A DNA stretch of 64,000 nt from an uncultured Chloroflexota bacterium (GCA_937974245.1 CALJKV010000102.1:66921-130920); one strand, 5' to 3'. Shown: positions 9,142 through 18,189, counted from the stretch's first letter. A program made the numbers and translations. Notes: generated by a model from the letters alone, not told the origin.

Positions 9142-11496
9142 CTACTCAAACGGCGCGGCGAAGTAAATCGATTTGTCCCCTTCGGCGATCCAGCCATCCA
9201 CGGCATTAATCCCAAACAACACGTGGAACCAGGCAAAACCGTCAACGCATTCCGGCCCACCCACCACCCGGAAAGTCTGGTTGGGTGATAAGCGGTCTAT
9301 GATCGAACGGGTCAACCCGGCGCCGGCACGCACACGCAGCGTGTCATCTGTGCCATCATCCAGCACAATCCCCCGAACGCCCGTGTATAGCCTTGATACA
9401 GGAATATCGGGACAACTGGGAATGCCATCCGCAGGGGGCAGCGCATTCGGCACAATGGGTAAACCAATCTGCAAGCGTTCTTCGTCCGTCAGCTGGCGAG
9501 TCTTGCAGCACTCCTCCGCGAAAGCAACTAAACGATCTTTGCTTGTCCATATTTCCCACAGGCGGGCGGTCTGGTCCGCGCTAACCGTCGCCAGAAATGT
9601 GCCATCCGGTGACCACTTCGCGGCATATACCGCAGCGGTATGGCTGGTGTAGGTAATCAATTCCGTACCAGTAGTCGCATCCCAGACCCGGGCAGTACCA
9701 TCCTTGCTGGTCGTCACAAGACGCTGGCTGTCCGGCGACCAGGCGACATCCAGCACATCATCCACGTGTCCAAACAGCGTGAACAGGAGTGCCCCGGTCT
9801 GTGCGTCGTAAATCCGGGCGGTGCGGTCAGCGCTGGCGGTAGCGATGCGAGTGCCATCCGGTGACCAGACGGCCCGGTTGATCTCACGGGTATGTCCGCT
9901 GAGGCTCAGCAACGAATCACCCGTCAACGCATTCCAGACACGGGCGGTTTTGTCGTCACTCGCAGTCAAAATCCGTCTGCCGTCCGCCGACCAGATCGCA
10001 CGATTAACTGCGCGGGTATGACCGCCCCCCTCGATGTGCAGTTCTCGCAGAGCCTGTCCGGTGGTCGCATCCCAGATAATGGCGATATTATCTTCGCTGG
10101 CAGTCACAAGCTGTGTCCCACCTGGCGACCAGGCTACACTGTTGACGGCTTGCGTGTGTCCATTCAGGGTAAACAGCAGCGCCCCGGTGGTCGCATCCCA
10201 GATGCGAGCGGTGCTATCGGCGCTGGCGGAAGCAATCCTCATACCGTCCGGCGACCAAACCGCCTGCAAAACCGAATCCGTGTGGCCTGCAAACGTGATA
10301 AAAGATGCGCCGGCGGTGAGATCCCACGCTTTCACCGTGTCATCGTCACTGGCGGTCACAAGGCGTGCCCCATCCGGCGACCAGGCTACGCTATTGACCT
10401 GTCCATCATGGCGCAGGCTGTAGCTCTGCTGCCCGGTTTCCGCCACCCAAACCTTAGCCGTATAGTCGTCACTGGCCGTCGCAACCCACATCCCGTCCGG
10501 CGACCAGGCCACATCAACTACCTCGGCGGTGTGTCCGGCCAGTTCAACTCTGGCAAATTCATCACGCACGGCCAGACCCAGGGCGCGTTCAGCCTGCCAG
10601 GTATACACCTTGAGCGCCTCCAGACCCAGCAGTACCGCCCTGCTCTGAAGTGTCTGCGCTGTCGCTTCATTGCCTGTGCTTCGACTGCGTTCCGCCTCAT
10701 TACGCGCGACTTCCGCCTGCCCCGCTAAGGCGATGGAACGTGCGATTGACTCCTGCAAGATGGCCTCACGAGCACTGGCATCGGCAATCGAGCGCTGGTT
10801 GTTCGCCTCCCAGAACAGGAAGAAAGAGAGAACCGCCAGCCCCAACGACACAACCAGTGCCACCGATACCCCGGCCAGCAGTCGGCGCTGGCGGGCAAGA
10901 GCGGCCTGACGGCTGGCACCAATATACTCGGCATGAAGGGCAGTGGGTTTGGGGCTTTTGGCGATGCTGTGTTCCAGCCAGGTTTCCGCGTTTTTTAGCT
11001 CATCACCCTGCAGAAGAAAGCTGGGGTTGCGCTTGCCACTATCCCACTCTTTGGCATGAACCAGCAGGCGCGTATGTTCACGCACATGGCTTAAATCAGT
11101 ATCCAGCGCCGTCAATAATTTCTGAAAAGCGGTATCAAAATCGTCGCTTTCGCGAAAGAATATCCAGTTGTGTGACCCGATGGACGGGTGCATGAGCTTC
11201 TGATCCGCCGGTTCAACCACGGGCCGGTGCAAAATAGGGATCATGCGTTTATTGTTGGCAATCGCGTGGTCTATTTCACGACGGCAGACCTCCGAACGCA
11301 CCGAGTCCGGGCTGATGACAAAGGCAAAGGTATCCGTTCCCTCAATGCCGTTCTGAACTTCGCGCCACCAGTCCGCCGTTAACGGGATATCTTCCCAGTC
11401 CACCCAGACGTCGCGTTCAAATTTTGCCAGGGATTCATGCAGGCGATGAACAAAAGTCGTATCTTTGCGTGAATAAGAAATAAACACGTCGGCCAT
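9142..11496 (-). CDS. TIR domain, transmembrane, 8 x WD40, SH3-like protein
   Basis: 784 residues. Residues 1-130 are a TIR domain (MADVFISYSRKD, WVDWEDIPLTADWW, FVISPDSVRSEVCRREI); Glu46 in WWREVQ sits where NAD-cleaving TIRs carry their catalytic Glu, but activity is untested. A conserved linker (about 140-200) leads to one membrane helix at 206-228 and an Ala/Glu-rich coiled segment. Eight WD40 blades span about 310-650 (AWSPDGxxxxTAS pattern), and an SH3-like domain occupies about 710-784. The TIR would face the cytoplasm and the propeller the outside, or the reverse. GGAG six bases before the ATG fixes the start. The HemY-like gene follows by 21 bases. Confidence 0.93.
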   Translation of the reverse strand: MADVFISYSRKDTTFVHRLHESLAKFERDVWVDWEDIPLTADWWREVQNGIEGTDTFAFVISPDSVRSEVCRREIDHAIANNKRMIPILHRPVVEPADQKLMHPSIGSHNWIFFRESDDFDTAFQKLLTALDTDLSHVREHTRLLVHAKEWDSGKRNPSFLLQGDELKNAETWLEHSIAKSPKPTALHAEYIGASRQAALARQRRLLAGVSVALVVSLGLAVLSFFLFWEANNQRSIADASAREAILQESIARSIALAGQAEVARNEAERSRSTGNEATAQTLQSRAVLLGLEALKVYTWQAERALGLAVRDEFARVELAGHTAEVVDVAWSPDGMWVATASDDYTAKVWVAETGQQSYSLRHDGQVNSVAWSPDGARLVTASDDDTVKAWDLTAGASFITFAGHTDSVLQAVWSPDGMRIASASADSTARIWDATTGALLFTLNGHTQAVNSVAWSPGGTQLVTASEDNIAIIWDATTGQALRELHIEGGGHTRAVNRAIWSADGRRILTASDDKTARVWNALTGDSLLSLSGHTREINRAVWSPDGTRIATASADRTARIYDAQTGALLFTLFGHVDDVLDVAWSPDSQRLVTTSKDGTARVWDATTGTELITYTSHTAAVYAAKWSPDGTFLATVSADQTARLWEIWTSKDRLVAFAEECCKTRQLTDEERLQIGLPIVPNALPPADGIPSCPDIPVSRLYTGVRGIVLDDGTDDTLRVRAGAGLTRSIIDRLSPNQTFRVVGGPECVDGFAWFHVLFGINAVDGWIAEGDKSIYFAAPFE

Positions 11497-11580
11497 ACTT
11501 GACTCCGTGTGATTGAGAGATTATTTGCCGGTTGTGTGTTAAGTATACACCAAGTACGAAACGGGTGAGGAGGGCATTGG

Positions 11581-12024
11581 TTATTCGTTGGTGAGTGTTG
11601 ATAAAGCCGGCTCATAGGCCAGAATATGTTCACGCCACGAGTCCGGGACCGGGATGGTGCGCTTTTGCTGGTAATCATAAGAAACCAGCGTCGTCGCACT
11701 CAGCGCGGCAACTTCCGACTGATCATCTGCCGTGCGCATCACCACATGCTCGATCTCAAAACTCTTGTTCCCCATACGGCTGACGCGGGTATATAGCTCA
11801 ACCCGGTCATCATAGAGCAAAGGTGCTTTGTACTCGATCACCACTTTTGCCAGAATCATGCCGAGTTCTGACCAGTTGGTATGGGGGGCGCAGACCTCAT
11901 GTATATAGCGGATGCGGGCGGTTTCCAGGTAGGTCAGATACTTGGCGTTATTCACATGCCCCATCGCGTCCAGGTCGCCAAAACGCACCTCAATCGAAAT
12001 AGAATGACGGAAATTTTCGAGCAT
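11581..12024 (-). CDS. Acyl-CoA thioesterase, 4HBT/YbgC-FadM type
   Basis: 147 residues, a single hotdog domain. The hallmark VRFGDLDAMGHVNNAKYL contains the catalytic-loop Asp (Asp17 or Asp19) and the GHVNN helix start typical of 4-hydroxybenzoyl-CoA thioesterase relatives. These enzymes hydrolyse acyl-CoA thioesters, and bacterial members often clear stray acyl-CoAs. The start is the ATG at 12024, eight bases after AAGGGG; a GTG two codons upstream is too close to that site. The substrate cannot be inferred and the neighbours do not help. Confidence 0.9.
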   Translation of the reverse strand: MLENFRHSISIEVRFGDLDAMGHVNNAKYLTYLETARIRYIHEVCAPHTNWSELGMILAKVVIEYKAPLLYDDRVELYTRVSRMGNKSFEIEHVVMRTADDQSEVAALSATTLVSYDYQQKRTIPVPDSWREHILAYEPALSTLTNE

Positions 12025-12065
12025 CTTCACCGCCCCTTATTGCCATACTGTGCATTTTCGCCGTA

Positions 12066-13610
12066 TTATCCCGGTGGTGCGCACGCGCCGAGGAACTGCT
12101 GCCAGTTAAAGCCGGTAATACTTGCACTCGCCACAACACGCAATATACCGTCCGCGCCCAGGTCATGCCAGAGCGCCGCGGCACCATCCTGGTAGACTCT
12201 AACTGCCCCACACAGACCGCCGGTCAGCCCCCAGGCGTAAATGTCGCCGCCAACCGTGAGCAGCAGGATGTCATCATGGGCTGCCAGAGTCGCCGCCCCG
12301 GCCACTCCATATAAGGGAGATTCCCAGACCAGCACGCCACCAGCCTCATAAGCTGCCAACCGTTCCCCGTCGAACGTGTAGAGCCGTCCACCCTGCTCCA
12401 GGACGGCGCTCTTGCGAACAGCGGGCGAAATACCAGCGACAGCAATCCGGTTTGCATCCGGCGTCACTCGCCAGAAACCGTCACTGGAATACACCAGCAG
12501 ATTACCAGCAGAATCGCCCGCCAGACTAGCCGAACCGGAGAGTGCCCGCCGTTCCAGCAGCGCCCCATCGGGCGATAGGAGCAGCAGCTCATCGCCCTGC
12601 GTCAGCAGTCCGGCAATGAGCGGGGTGGCGTAACTGGCGACCAGTGGCGCCGTATTTTCCAGCCGCCACGCAGCAGCCCGGCGATCAGGGGTAAGCGCGA
12701 TCAGGGCATTATCTATGGAATGAGTCACCAGCCAGGAGCCAACGATTACCGGCGGCGCGTCGAACTGAAACCCGGTGCCCCAGGCTTGTCCCAGGGTGCC
12801 ATCCGGGTTGATCTCCTGCATCGTGCCATCAGCGTATGTGAGTAGCGCGGTCAGAGGTAGCCACGACAGGCCAACCGCCGGGCGATCCAGGTTGATGCGC
12901 CACAGGACACGGCCATCTGGCGTAGCGCCACGCACCCGGTTTTCTGTCAGATAGATCAGACTGCCGTCATTAGCGACGAGCGGAACTGTGGCGGAATCCA
13001 GATGAAACCGGTGCGCCGGGGACAACCATGCGCCCCAATTAATCACGAAGGATGATGGCTTGAGCCAACCCAATGTCTCCGGTTGCGCCCAGGTATAGCC
13101 GGGGCCGGGAACATCCGGTTGGTTGCTGCGCATCTCAAAGTGCAGGTGCGGGGCAGGACGAGCGTTACCAACCACACCGATTATGTCTCCCGCCGTCACG
13201 CAGCTATACCTGGCAGGAAAAGAGTGAATGTCTGTTTGCTCCATGTGGCCGTACTGGCTGTAAGCTACCGAGCCATCCGGGAATGTGTGCTGGATGATAA
13301 CCACCCCGCCATCACGCCCCCAACCATTGGGCGCGGAGTATGTCACTCGTCCATTGGCAATCGCCCGCACCGGCTGGCCGTAGCTCATACCACGCCCACC
13401 AAAATAGTCCTCAGCGGTGTGGTATCGCCCCTGATGGCGCGGGCTGGGAACGGCGAAATCCTGCGCCAGTTGGAACACGGCACGATCTACCGGAAAACTG
13501 ATTGTGGTGACAAAACCACAGTCACTCTGGGCAGCATCCGGGCTGACCGTAAGCACCAAACACACCATCAAGCATAGCAGGAGTAACCGCCAGGCTGTTG
13601 ATGATTGCAT
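12066..13610 (-). CDS. Secreted M23 (LytM) peptidase fused to a beta-propeller
   Basis: About 514 residues from the ATG at 13610. A signal peptide (LLLLCLMVCLVLTV) precedes an M23 domain with GRYHTAEDYFGG (zinc His and Asp), YGHM and HLHFEMR (the HxH motif). The set of zinc ligands looks complete, so peptidoglycan endopeptidase activity is plausible. The C-terminal 300 residues form a PQQ/WD40-like propeller (LIYLTENRVRGATPDGRVLWRI is one blade, read as LIYLTEN and DGRVLWRI). The start is uncertain: GTG at 13661 and ATG at 13646 are in frame, and none has a clear ribosome-binding site. A promoter lies 20 bases above the GTG. Confidence 0.85.
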   Translation of the reverse strand: MQSSTAWRLLLLCLMVCLVLTVSPDAAQSDCGFVTTISFPVDRAVFQLAQDFAVPSPRHQGRYHTAEDYFGGRGMSYGQPVRAIANGRVTYSAPNGWGRDGGVVIIQHTFPDGSVAYSQYGHMEQTDIHSFPARYSCVTAGDIIGVVGNARPAPHLHFEMRSNQPDVPGPGYTWAQPETLGWLKPSSFVINWGAWLSPAHRFHLDSATVPLVANDGSLIYLTENRVRGATPDGRVLWRINLDRPAVGLSWLPLTALLTYADGTMQEINPDGTLGQAWGTGFQFDAPPVIVGSWLVTHSIDNALIALTPDRRAAAWRLENTAPLVASYATPLIAGLLTQGDELLLLSPDGALLERRALSGSASLAGDSAGNLLVYSSDGFWRVTPDANRIAVAGISPAVRKSAVLEQGGRLYTFDGERLAAYEAGGVLVWESPLYGVAGAATLAAHDDILLLTVGGDIYAWGLTGGLCGAVRVYQDGAAALWHDLGADGILRVVASASITGFNWQQFLGACAPPG

Positions 13611-13680
13611 ATGCAATGTGAATCTAGGGTTATGAGAGACAAGCATGGGGAGTTGTTTCACCGGAATAATTCAACTATGG

Positions 13681-13708
13681 GTTATAGTGTATCCAGATGC
13701 CCTGTAAA
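13681..13708 (-). promoter_or_regulatory. Putative promoter of the M23 peptidase gene
   Basis: On the minus strand, TTTACA (13708-13703), a 16-bp spacer and TATAAC (13686-13681). The predicted start of transcription is near 13674, leaving only a short leader if the upstream GTG is used. Confidence 0.45.
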
Positions 13709-13741
13709 CCACAAACGGCACTTTTCCGGCAAGGAGGGGTT

Positions 13742-14725
13742 ATGGGACGAGGGATACTGCGGTTCGCCATCGCCACCAGTGGGGTGTTGGCGCTGCTGCT
13801 CACAGGAACAGTCACGCTTGGAACGCTGCTGCCCAGGGGCGATCAACTGGTGTTCATCAGCCAGCGCGATTCTCATGCCGAAGTCTACCTGTTGGATGTC
13901 AGTCGGGTGCTGGAAGCTGCCCTGACCCGAACGCCGGTCTGGGTGCAGCATTTTGACCCAACCTGGTCACCCGACGGCGAACAGATCGCGTTTCGCTCGA
14001 ACCTGAACCGTGATTACCTCAAGCCACAATTGTTCATCATGGACGCCGATGGTCAGAACGTGCGCCAGGTAACGGATGGCTCGCTTGAACCCCTGAATCC
14101 TAACTGGTCACCGGACGGCCAGCAGATTATTTTTCAGGCGATTCCTGAAGATCGCTGGGGGCTGTACCTGCTTGATCTCAACAGTGGGGACGTGCGCCGG
14201 GTGACACCTGACGGACAGAGCGCCCGCGACCCGGCCTGGTCGCCCGATGGCAGTCGAATCGCCCTGGTATCCAGCGCCGGCGAAGTCAACGCTATTTTCG
14301 TGATAGAATCGGGCTGTATTGTAAAGGCGTCGGGCTGCGAAAGCGCCGCGATGCAACAACTTACTTTTCCTGATGGCTTAAATGACCCGGAGAGCAACCA
14401 CGCCTACCCTAGTTGGTCGCCCGATGGCCGCTACATCTTATACAGCCTGTGGAATCAAGACCGGCAACACGGGGAAGTCATGTTGATGGCGGATGACGGC
14501 AGCCATCAGCAAGCATTGATCAGCCGGAGCGGGCAGAACAAGCAGGACGTCCAGGCCGTGATGGCACCGGATGGCACACGCATCGCTTTTGTTTCTAACC
14601 GGGATGCGCTGCCGCGCAACGAAAACCTGGAGATTTATATGATGCAGCTGGGAACTGGGGAAATCCGACGACTGACTTTCCACCCCTCCGCCGACCACAC
14701 CCCATCATGGCGGCCTCAGCCGTAA
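13742..14725 (+). CDS. Membrane-anchored TolB-like (PD40) beta-propeller
   Basis: 327 residues. A hydrophobic N-terminal segment (about 5-30) is an uncleaved anchor or signal peptide. At least five PD40 blades follow, each with the WSPDGxxIxF/L pattern (TWSPDGEQIAFRS, NWSPDGQQIIFQA, AWSPDGSRIALVS, SWSPDGRYILYSL, MAPDGTRIAFVS). It has the shape of TolB's propeller but lacks TolB's N-terminal domain. AGGAGG lies five bases before the ATG at 13742, which rejects an in-frame start 15 codons earlier. It is divergent from the M23 gene; the product is probably an extracytoplasmic binding platform. Confidence 0.82.
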   Translation: MGRGILRFAIATSGVLALLLTGTVTLGTLLPRGDQLVFISQRDSHAEVYLLDVSRVLEAALTRTPVWVQHFDPTWSPDGEQIAFRSNLNRDYLKPQLFIMDADGQNVRQVTDGSLEPLNPNWSPDGQQIIFQAIPEDRWGLYLLDLNSGDVRRVTPDGQSARDPAWSPDGSRIALVSSAGEVNAIFVIESGCIVKASGCESAAMQQLTFPDGLNDPESNHAYPSWSPDGRYILYSLWNQDRQHGEVMLMADDGSHQQALISRSGQNKQDVQAVMAPDGTRIAFVSNRDALPRNENLEIYMMQLGTGEIRRLTFHPSADHTPSWRPQP

Positions 14726-14730
14726 ACTGC

Positions 14731-14766
14731 AAAAAAAGGCCGGGCATTAAAACCCGGCCTTCGTTC
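14731..14766. terminator. Bidirectional terminator between convergent genes
   Basis: A 7-bp GC stem GGCCGGG (14738-14744)/CCCGGCC (14753-14759) is preceded by seven A, which form a seven-T tract for the minus-strand cytochrome gene. The plus-strand side has only TTCGTT, so termination is likely stronger on the minus strand. Confidence 0.85.
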
Positions 14767-14800
14767 TGCTTATGATGGTGCGGAATAATCCGCCCGACGG

Positions 14801-16960
14801 TTATTCAGCTTCCAGAACCGGAGGCCGTGTAAAGCCAGCAACCGCTTCCGCGCCACCGATATCCTCGAGGCTGTCATACAGAGCCTGCATGACATAGTCG
14901 GGGTTGTGGGCGAATGCGCCGGGGTCCTTCTGGAAGTACTGATAGTTGTAGGCTGCCTGCAGCAGTCGCGGCGTCCAGGTCGTGTACCGAGCATCGTCCG
15001 CATCCCATTCGCCATTGCCATTAACGTCGGCGAAGAAATAGGGGTAAGCGCTCGGGCTGTACACAATCGGCGTGCCAACGGTATTGGCCGCATAGCCCTG
15101 GATCGCGACATACAGCGCGTCAGCGAAGGACGTGATTTCCGCGAAGATCGGTTCTGTCGCGTCACCATTGCCATTGTAGTCAATGCCTTCAACGTCCTCA
15201 TCTTCTTCCAGACGGATCATGCGAACATCAAAGCTGTCTTCAATCTCTTCGTGACAGTCCGTGCAAAGATCTTCAACGCGGACTTCCAGCGAGTGAACGT
15301 CATGGCATTCCGTGCAGGTGTTGGCTTTGCGAACATGCTGGTTCGCGCCGTTGTATTCCTTGCCTTCGTACTGGTAGATACCCGCTGCTTCGCTGCCGAA
15401 CCAGGTCGCGCCAGCCGCAAAGTAGTGGACGTTGCGGAAGCTGATCGCGTCAGAGACATCATCCGGGCCAGCGCCGGAACGGGTGATAACCGCGTTCACG
15501 CTGGTGGTGGATTCACGCCCCTGATGGCAGTTGATGCACAGGTTCGCCGCTTCGCCTTCCCCAAAAGAAGCAACCAGGCCGCTGGGGAAGGTTACTTCGT
15601 TGGAAACACGCAGCGTCCAGTCGCCACCAATCGCCTCATGGCAGGTCGAGCAGGCCAAGCCATTCGCCGGTTCCATTGCAATCGTCACGCCGTTCTCAAA
15701 GAAGAAGGGCAGGCCGTCAGCCGTATGACACTTTACGCAGGAAGCAGATACTTCGCCATCCTCGTCCCAGTGACGGAACGGTTCGCCCGTCGCGTCAAAG
15801 TGGCCGGGGTCATTCCGGTGTGTTCCCGCCATGTCAACGGGTGTACCCAGAGCGCTGTTGAGATCAGCAACCGAATCGTACAGCAGCGCGATGACATACT
15901 TGGCGTTGTGGGCGAAGGCGCCGGGGTCTTTCTGAGAAAGCTGGTAGTTGTACGCGGCCTTCAGCAGACGCGCGGTGAAAGCATTGTAGCCACCTTCATC
16001 TGCATCAGCTTCGCCGTTGCCGTTGGGGTCAGTAAAGAAGTACGGATAAGCGTGGGCATCGTAGCGGATAGGTACGCCAGCAACTTCAGCGGCATAGGAC
16101 TGTATGGCCTGGTACAACATAGCCTGCAGGCCTTCAATTTCCGCCTTGATACCTTCTTCAATACTGCCGTCGCCATCATAGTCGGTCAGCGAACCGTTCA
16201 TACGGATGTCGGCAACTGTTTCCAGGCTGTCAGCGCCTTCGTGACAGCTCGTGCATTCAGCAACCTTGAGTTCCAGCGTATGCGGGTTGTGGCAATCAAT
16301 GCAGCCCGTATAGCCTTCAACATGGTCGAAGCGCGGTTGATAGACCATGCCAGCGTATTCATAACCGCCATGAACTTCCGAACCATAGCGTGTCGCCGCC
16401 GCCGCATAGTAGTGAATGTTGATGAAGCGCAGGTCGGCACTCACCGTGTCCAGGTCTTCAGTCAGGCCAGCGCCATCAATCGCGCCGTTGACGGAATTGA
16501 CGGACGAGCGCCCCTGATGGCACACCATACAACGCGCAGAGTCGCCCAGGTCAGTGAGTTCGACACCGGAGGGGAAAGTCACCGCACGCAGGCCAATGGA
16601 GACACTGTTATGGCAGGCATCGCAATTAACCACGGTGCCAACCGGAATAACATTGTCAATCGTACCGGCTTCACTGCCGTCCGCGCCCAGGAAATCCTGA
16701 TAGCCGGGGGTAGAGTGGCACTTCGCGCAGTTTGAGTTGACTTCCTTCGGATCATCTTCGTTCCAGTGATTGAAGGCTTCAGCAGTCACGTCCGCGTGGC
16801 CGGAACCCGTCCACGCATCGTAAATGCCCCGGAGAAAAGTGGGTGGTTCGCCGAGGGGGTTCGGAGTTTCTTCTTGCGCTACGGCTGGAAAAGCCAACAG
16901 CGCCAGCGCGACTACCAGAAGTAGTACGCCTCCGACTGTGAAATAGTGATAGTGTTTCAT
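14801..16960 (-). CDS. Secreted decaheme cytochrome c, tandem pentaheme duplication
   Basis: 719 residues with a signal peptide ending at AVAQ (residue 29). Ten CxxCH heme sites are present at residues 78, 113, 144, 220, 236 and again at 408, 437, 475, 549, 566, so the protein is two pentaheme units about 330 residues apart. Each unit ends with acidic loops resembling calcium sites (DYDGDGS, DPNGNGE; DYNGNGD, DVNGNGE) and the block KDPGAFAHN. Multiheme c cytochromes move electrons in the envelope; the partner and redox role here are unknown. AGGAAGGG four bases before the ATG decides the start. No heme-maturation genes are in view. Confidence 0.93.
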   Translation of the reverse strand: MKHYHYFTVGGVLLLVVALALLAFPAVAQEETPNPLGEPPTFLRGIYDAWTGSGHADVTAEAFNHWNEDDPKEVNSNCAKCHSTPGYQDFLGADGSEAGTIDNVIPVGTVVNCDACHNSVSIGLRAVTFPSGVELTDLGDSARCMVCHQGRSSVNSVNGAIDGAGLTEDLDTVSADLRFINIHYYAAAATRYGSEVHGGYEYAGMVYQPRFDHVEGYTGCIDCHNPHTLELKVAECTSCHEGADSLETVADIRMNGSLTDYDGDGSIEEGIKAEIEGLQAMLYQAIQSYAAEVAGVPIRYDAHAYPYFFTDPNGNGEADADEGGYNAFTARLLKAAYNYQLSQKDPGAFAHNAKYVIALLYDSVADLNSALGTPVDMAGTHRNDPGHFDATGEPFRHWDEDGEVSASCVKCHTADGLPFFFENGVTIAMEPANGLACSTCHEAIGGDWTLRVSNEVTFPSGLVASFGEGEAANLCINCHQGRESTTSVNAVITRSGAGPDDVSDAISFRNVHYFAAGATWFGSEAAGIYQYEGKEYNGANQHVRKANTCTECHDVHSLEVRVEDLCTDCHEEIEDSFDVRMIRLEEDEDVEGIDYNGNGDATEPIFAEITSFADALYVAIQGYAANTVGTPIVYSPSAYPYFFADVNGNGEWDADDARYTTWTPRLLQAAYNYQYFQKDPGAFAHNPDYVMQALYDSLEDIGGAEAVAGFTRPPVLEAE

Positions 16961-17351
16961 AGAACCCTTCCTGATCAAATAAGTATTTCTACATCACGCC
17001 CGGTCAATCCAGGAGTGAGGGTAAACTAGAGCGATGACTATGGGCAGTAACACCTCCTTTTGGATAGTCCAACTGGGCAAAGCATAGTATACAAAAAACT
17101 CATGCAATGCTCATCTTCTAAATGTAACACATTTTACCTGACTTTTACCACCAACTATTGATAAGTCTTATGAATGAGACACAGGGAAAGTCAATATAGG
17201 AACTAATTCCAACATGCTCTGAGGATAGCAAATGTCATAAAGATTGCAACTATAATTATGGAATTTGCCTATGAGAGGGTAATTAGAAACACAAAAACCA
17301 GCCTGCAGGCTGGCAATCTCGCCGTATTGCGACATCTTCTGGCTGTTTGAT
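16961..17351 (-). promoter_or_regulatory. 391-base leader and intergenic region upstream of the cytochrome gene
   Basis: There is no convincing gene here. On the minus strand a TATACT (17091-17086) could be a -10 box giving a leader of about 118 bases; no good -35 box is visible. Inside that leader is a perfect anti-16S sequence, AAAGGAGGTG (17060-17051), not attached to any known gene. A GTG overlapping it would open a 19-codon frame ending at 16994. The rest, 17100-17351, is AT-richer and shows no feature I can name. Confidence 0.4.
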
Positions 17352-18116
17352 CTACTTTCGGAGGTCTTCCAGTTCGCCAAAAAAGACACTCGCTCCGGAG
17401 AACCGTTTAACGGCTTCAGGGTCGTGGCGGTCTCCAACGACCTTGGCCGGAACACCCACAGCAATACTATAGGGGGGGATGCTTTTCGTCACGACCGCGC
17501 CCGCACCAACAACACTGCCTTTACCAACCGTTACGCCATCCACGACGGTGACGTTCGAACCAAGCCACACATCATCCTCAATGATAATGCCGTCGGCAGT
17601 GATTCCTTGCTCGCGGATAAAGCGATCCGGGTCAGCAAAAACATGGTTCACGGCGGCGATATTGACATGCGTGCCCGTGTACACACCATCCCCGATACGA
17701 ACACCACCCTGGCCTCGAATGCACGTGTATTCGCCAAAGAAGCAGTTTTTACCGACGGTAATCCCGGCCTGGGGGAGATCACGGTAATTAAACACATGAA
17801 AAATCGTGCCGTGCATCAGGTTAGTGCCTTCGCCAATCGTGATACCACCCGGCAGTGCATTGAGATACACGCCACTATCAATATAGACACGCGCCCCCAG
17901 GCGGATATTGGACGGGCTTAAGAGGCGAACATTGTGTTCAATCAGCGGTACGCCCTCTGCCTTGAGGAGCATCTTGTAGATAATTCCCCGCAGCCCGATG
18001 CCTACGAGGCTGGGAATGCCGCCGAGCAGCGACATAACCGTTTGCTCAAGGACGTAACGCGGCAAATTCGCCGATTGGCTTTTGAGATAGTAATTGAGTT
18101 CTTGCAGCATCCCCAT
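17352..18116 (-). CDS. Left-handed beta-helix (hexapeptide-repeat) acyltransferase
   Basis: 254 residues. Hexapeptide repeats of the I/V-G-x-x pattern run from about residue 70 to 220 (IRLGARVYI, ITIGEGTNL, VRIGDGVYTG, IIIEDDVWLGSNVTV, VTVGKGSVVGAGAVV), ending in VGVPAKVVG, the usual end of the coil in serine/maltose/sugar O-acetyltransferases. The His in NIAAVNHVF is the likely catalytic base. Such enzymes acetylate sugars of surface glycans. The ATG at 18116 has AAGGA eight bases upstream. It lies downstream of gmhB and gmhA in the same direction, suggesting a surface-glycan role. Confidence 0.88.
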   Translation of the reverse strand: MGMLQELNYYLKSQSANLPRYVLEQTVMSLLGGIPSLVGIGLRGIIYKMLLKAEGVPLIEHNVRLLSPSNIRLGARVYIDSGVYLNALPGGITIGEGTNLMHGTIFHVFNYRDLPQAGITVGKNCFFGEYTCIRGQGGVRIGDGVYTGTHVNIAAVNHVFADPDRFIREQGITADGIIIEDDVWLGSNVTVVDGVTVGKGSVVGAGAVVTKSIPPYSIAVGVPAKVVGDRHDPEAVKRFSGASVFFGELEDLRK

Positions 18117-18171
18117 TGGTTGAGTCCTTATGCAGCAGAGGGCACATACACCATTATCGAATAACGGGAGA

Positions 18172-18189
18172 GGCGCAATATCTTGCGCC
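18172..18189 (-). repeat. Hairpin between gmhB and the acyltransferase gene
   Basis: A perfect 7-bp inverted repeat GGCGCAA/TTGCGCC with a TATC loop and no T tract. It lies 56 bases upstream of the acyltransferase start and may partly separate its expression from that of gmhB. Confidence 0.5.

Noticed and set aside
9892..10728. A 278-codon plus-strand frame opposite the WD40 region
   Set aside because: Its periodic sequence merely mirrors the WD40 repeats on the other strand.
14906..16735. A 609-codon open frame on the plus strand opposite the cytochrome gene
   Set aside because: It has no ribosome-binding site or recognisable domain, and the opposite strand encodes ten heme motifs with a signal peptide. 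Long antisense frames are common in GC-rich genes.
17168..17464. A 98-codon minus-strand frame downstream of the acyltransferase gene
   Set aside because: It overlaps the end of the hexapeptide gene in another frame and has no ribosome-binding site or domain.
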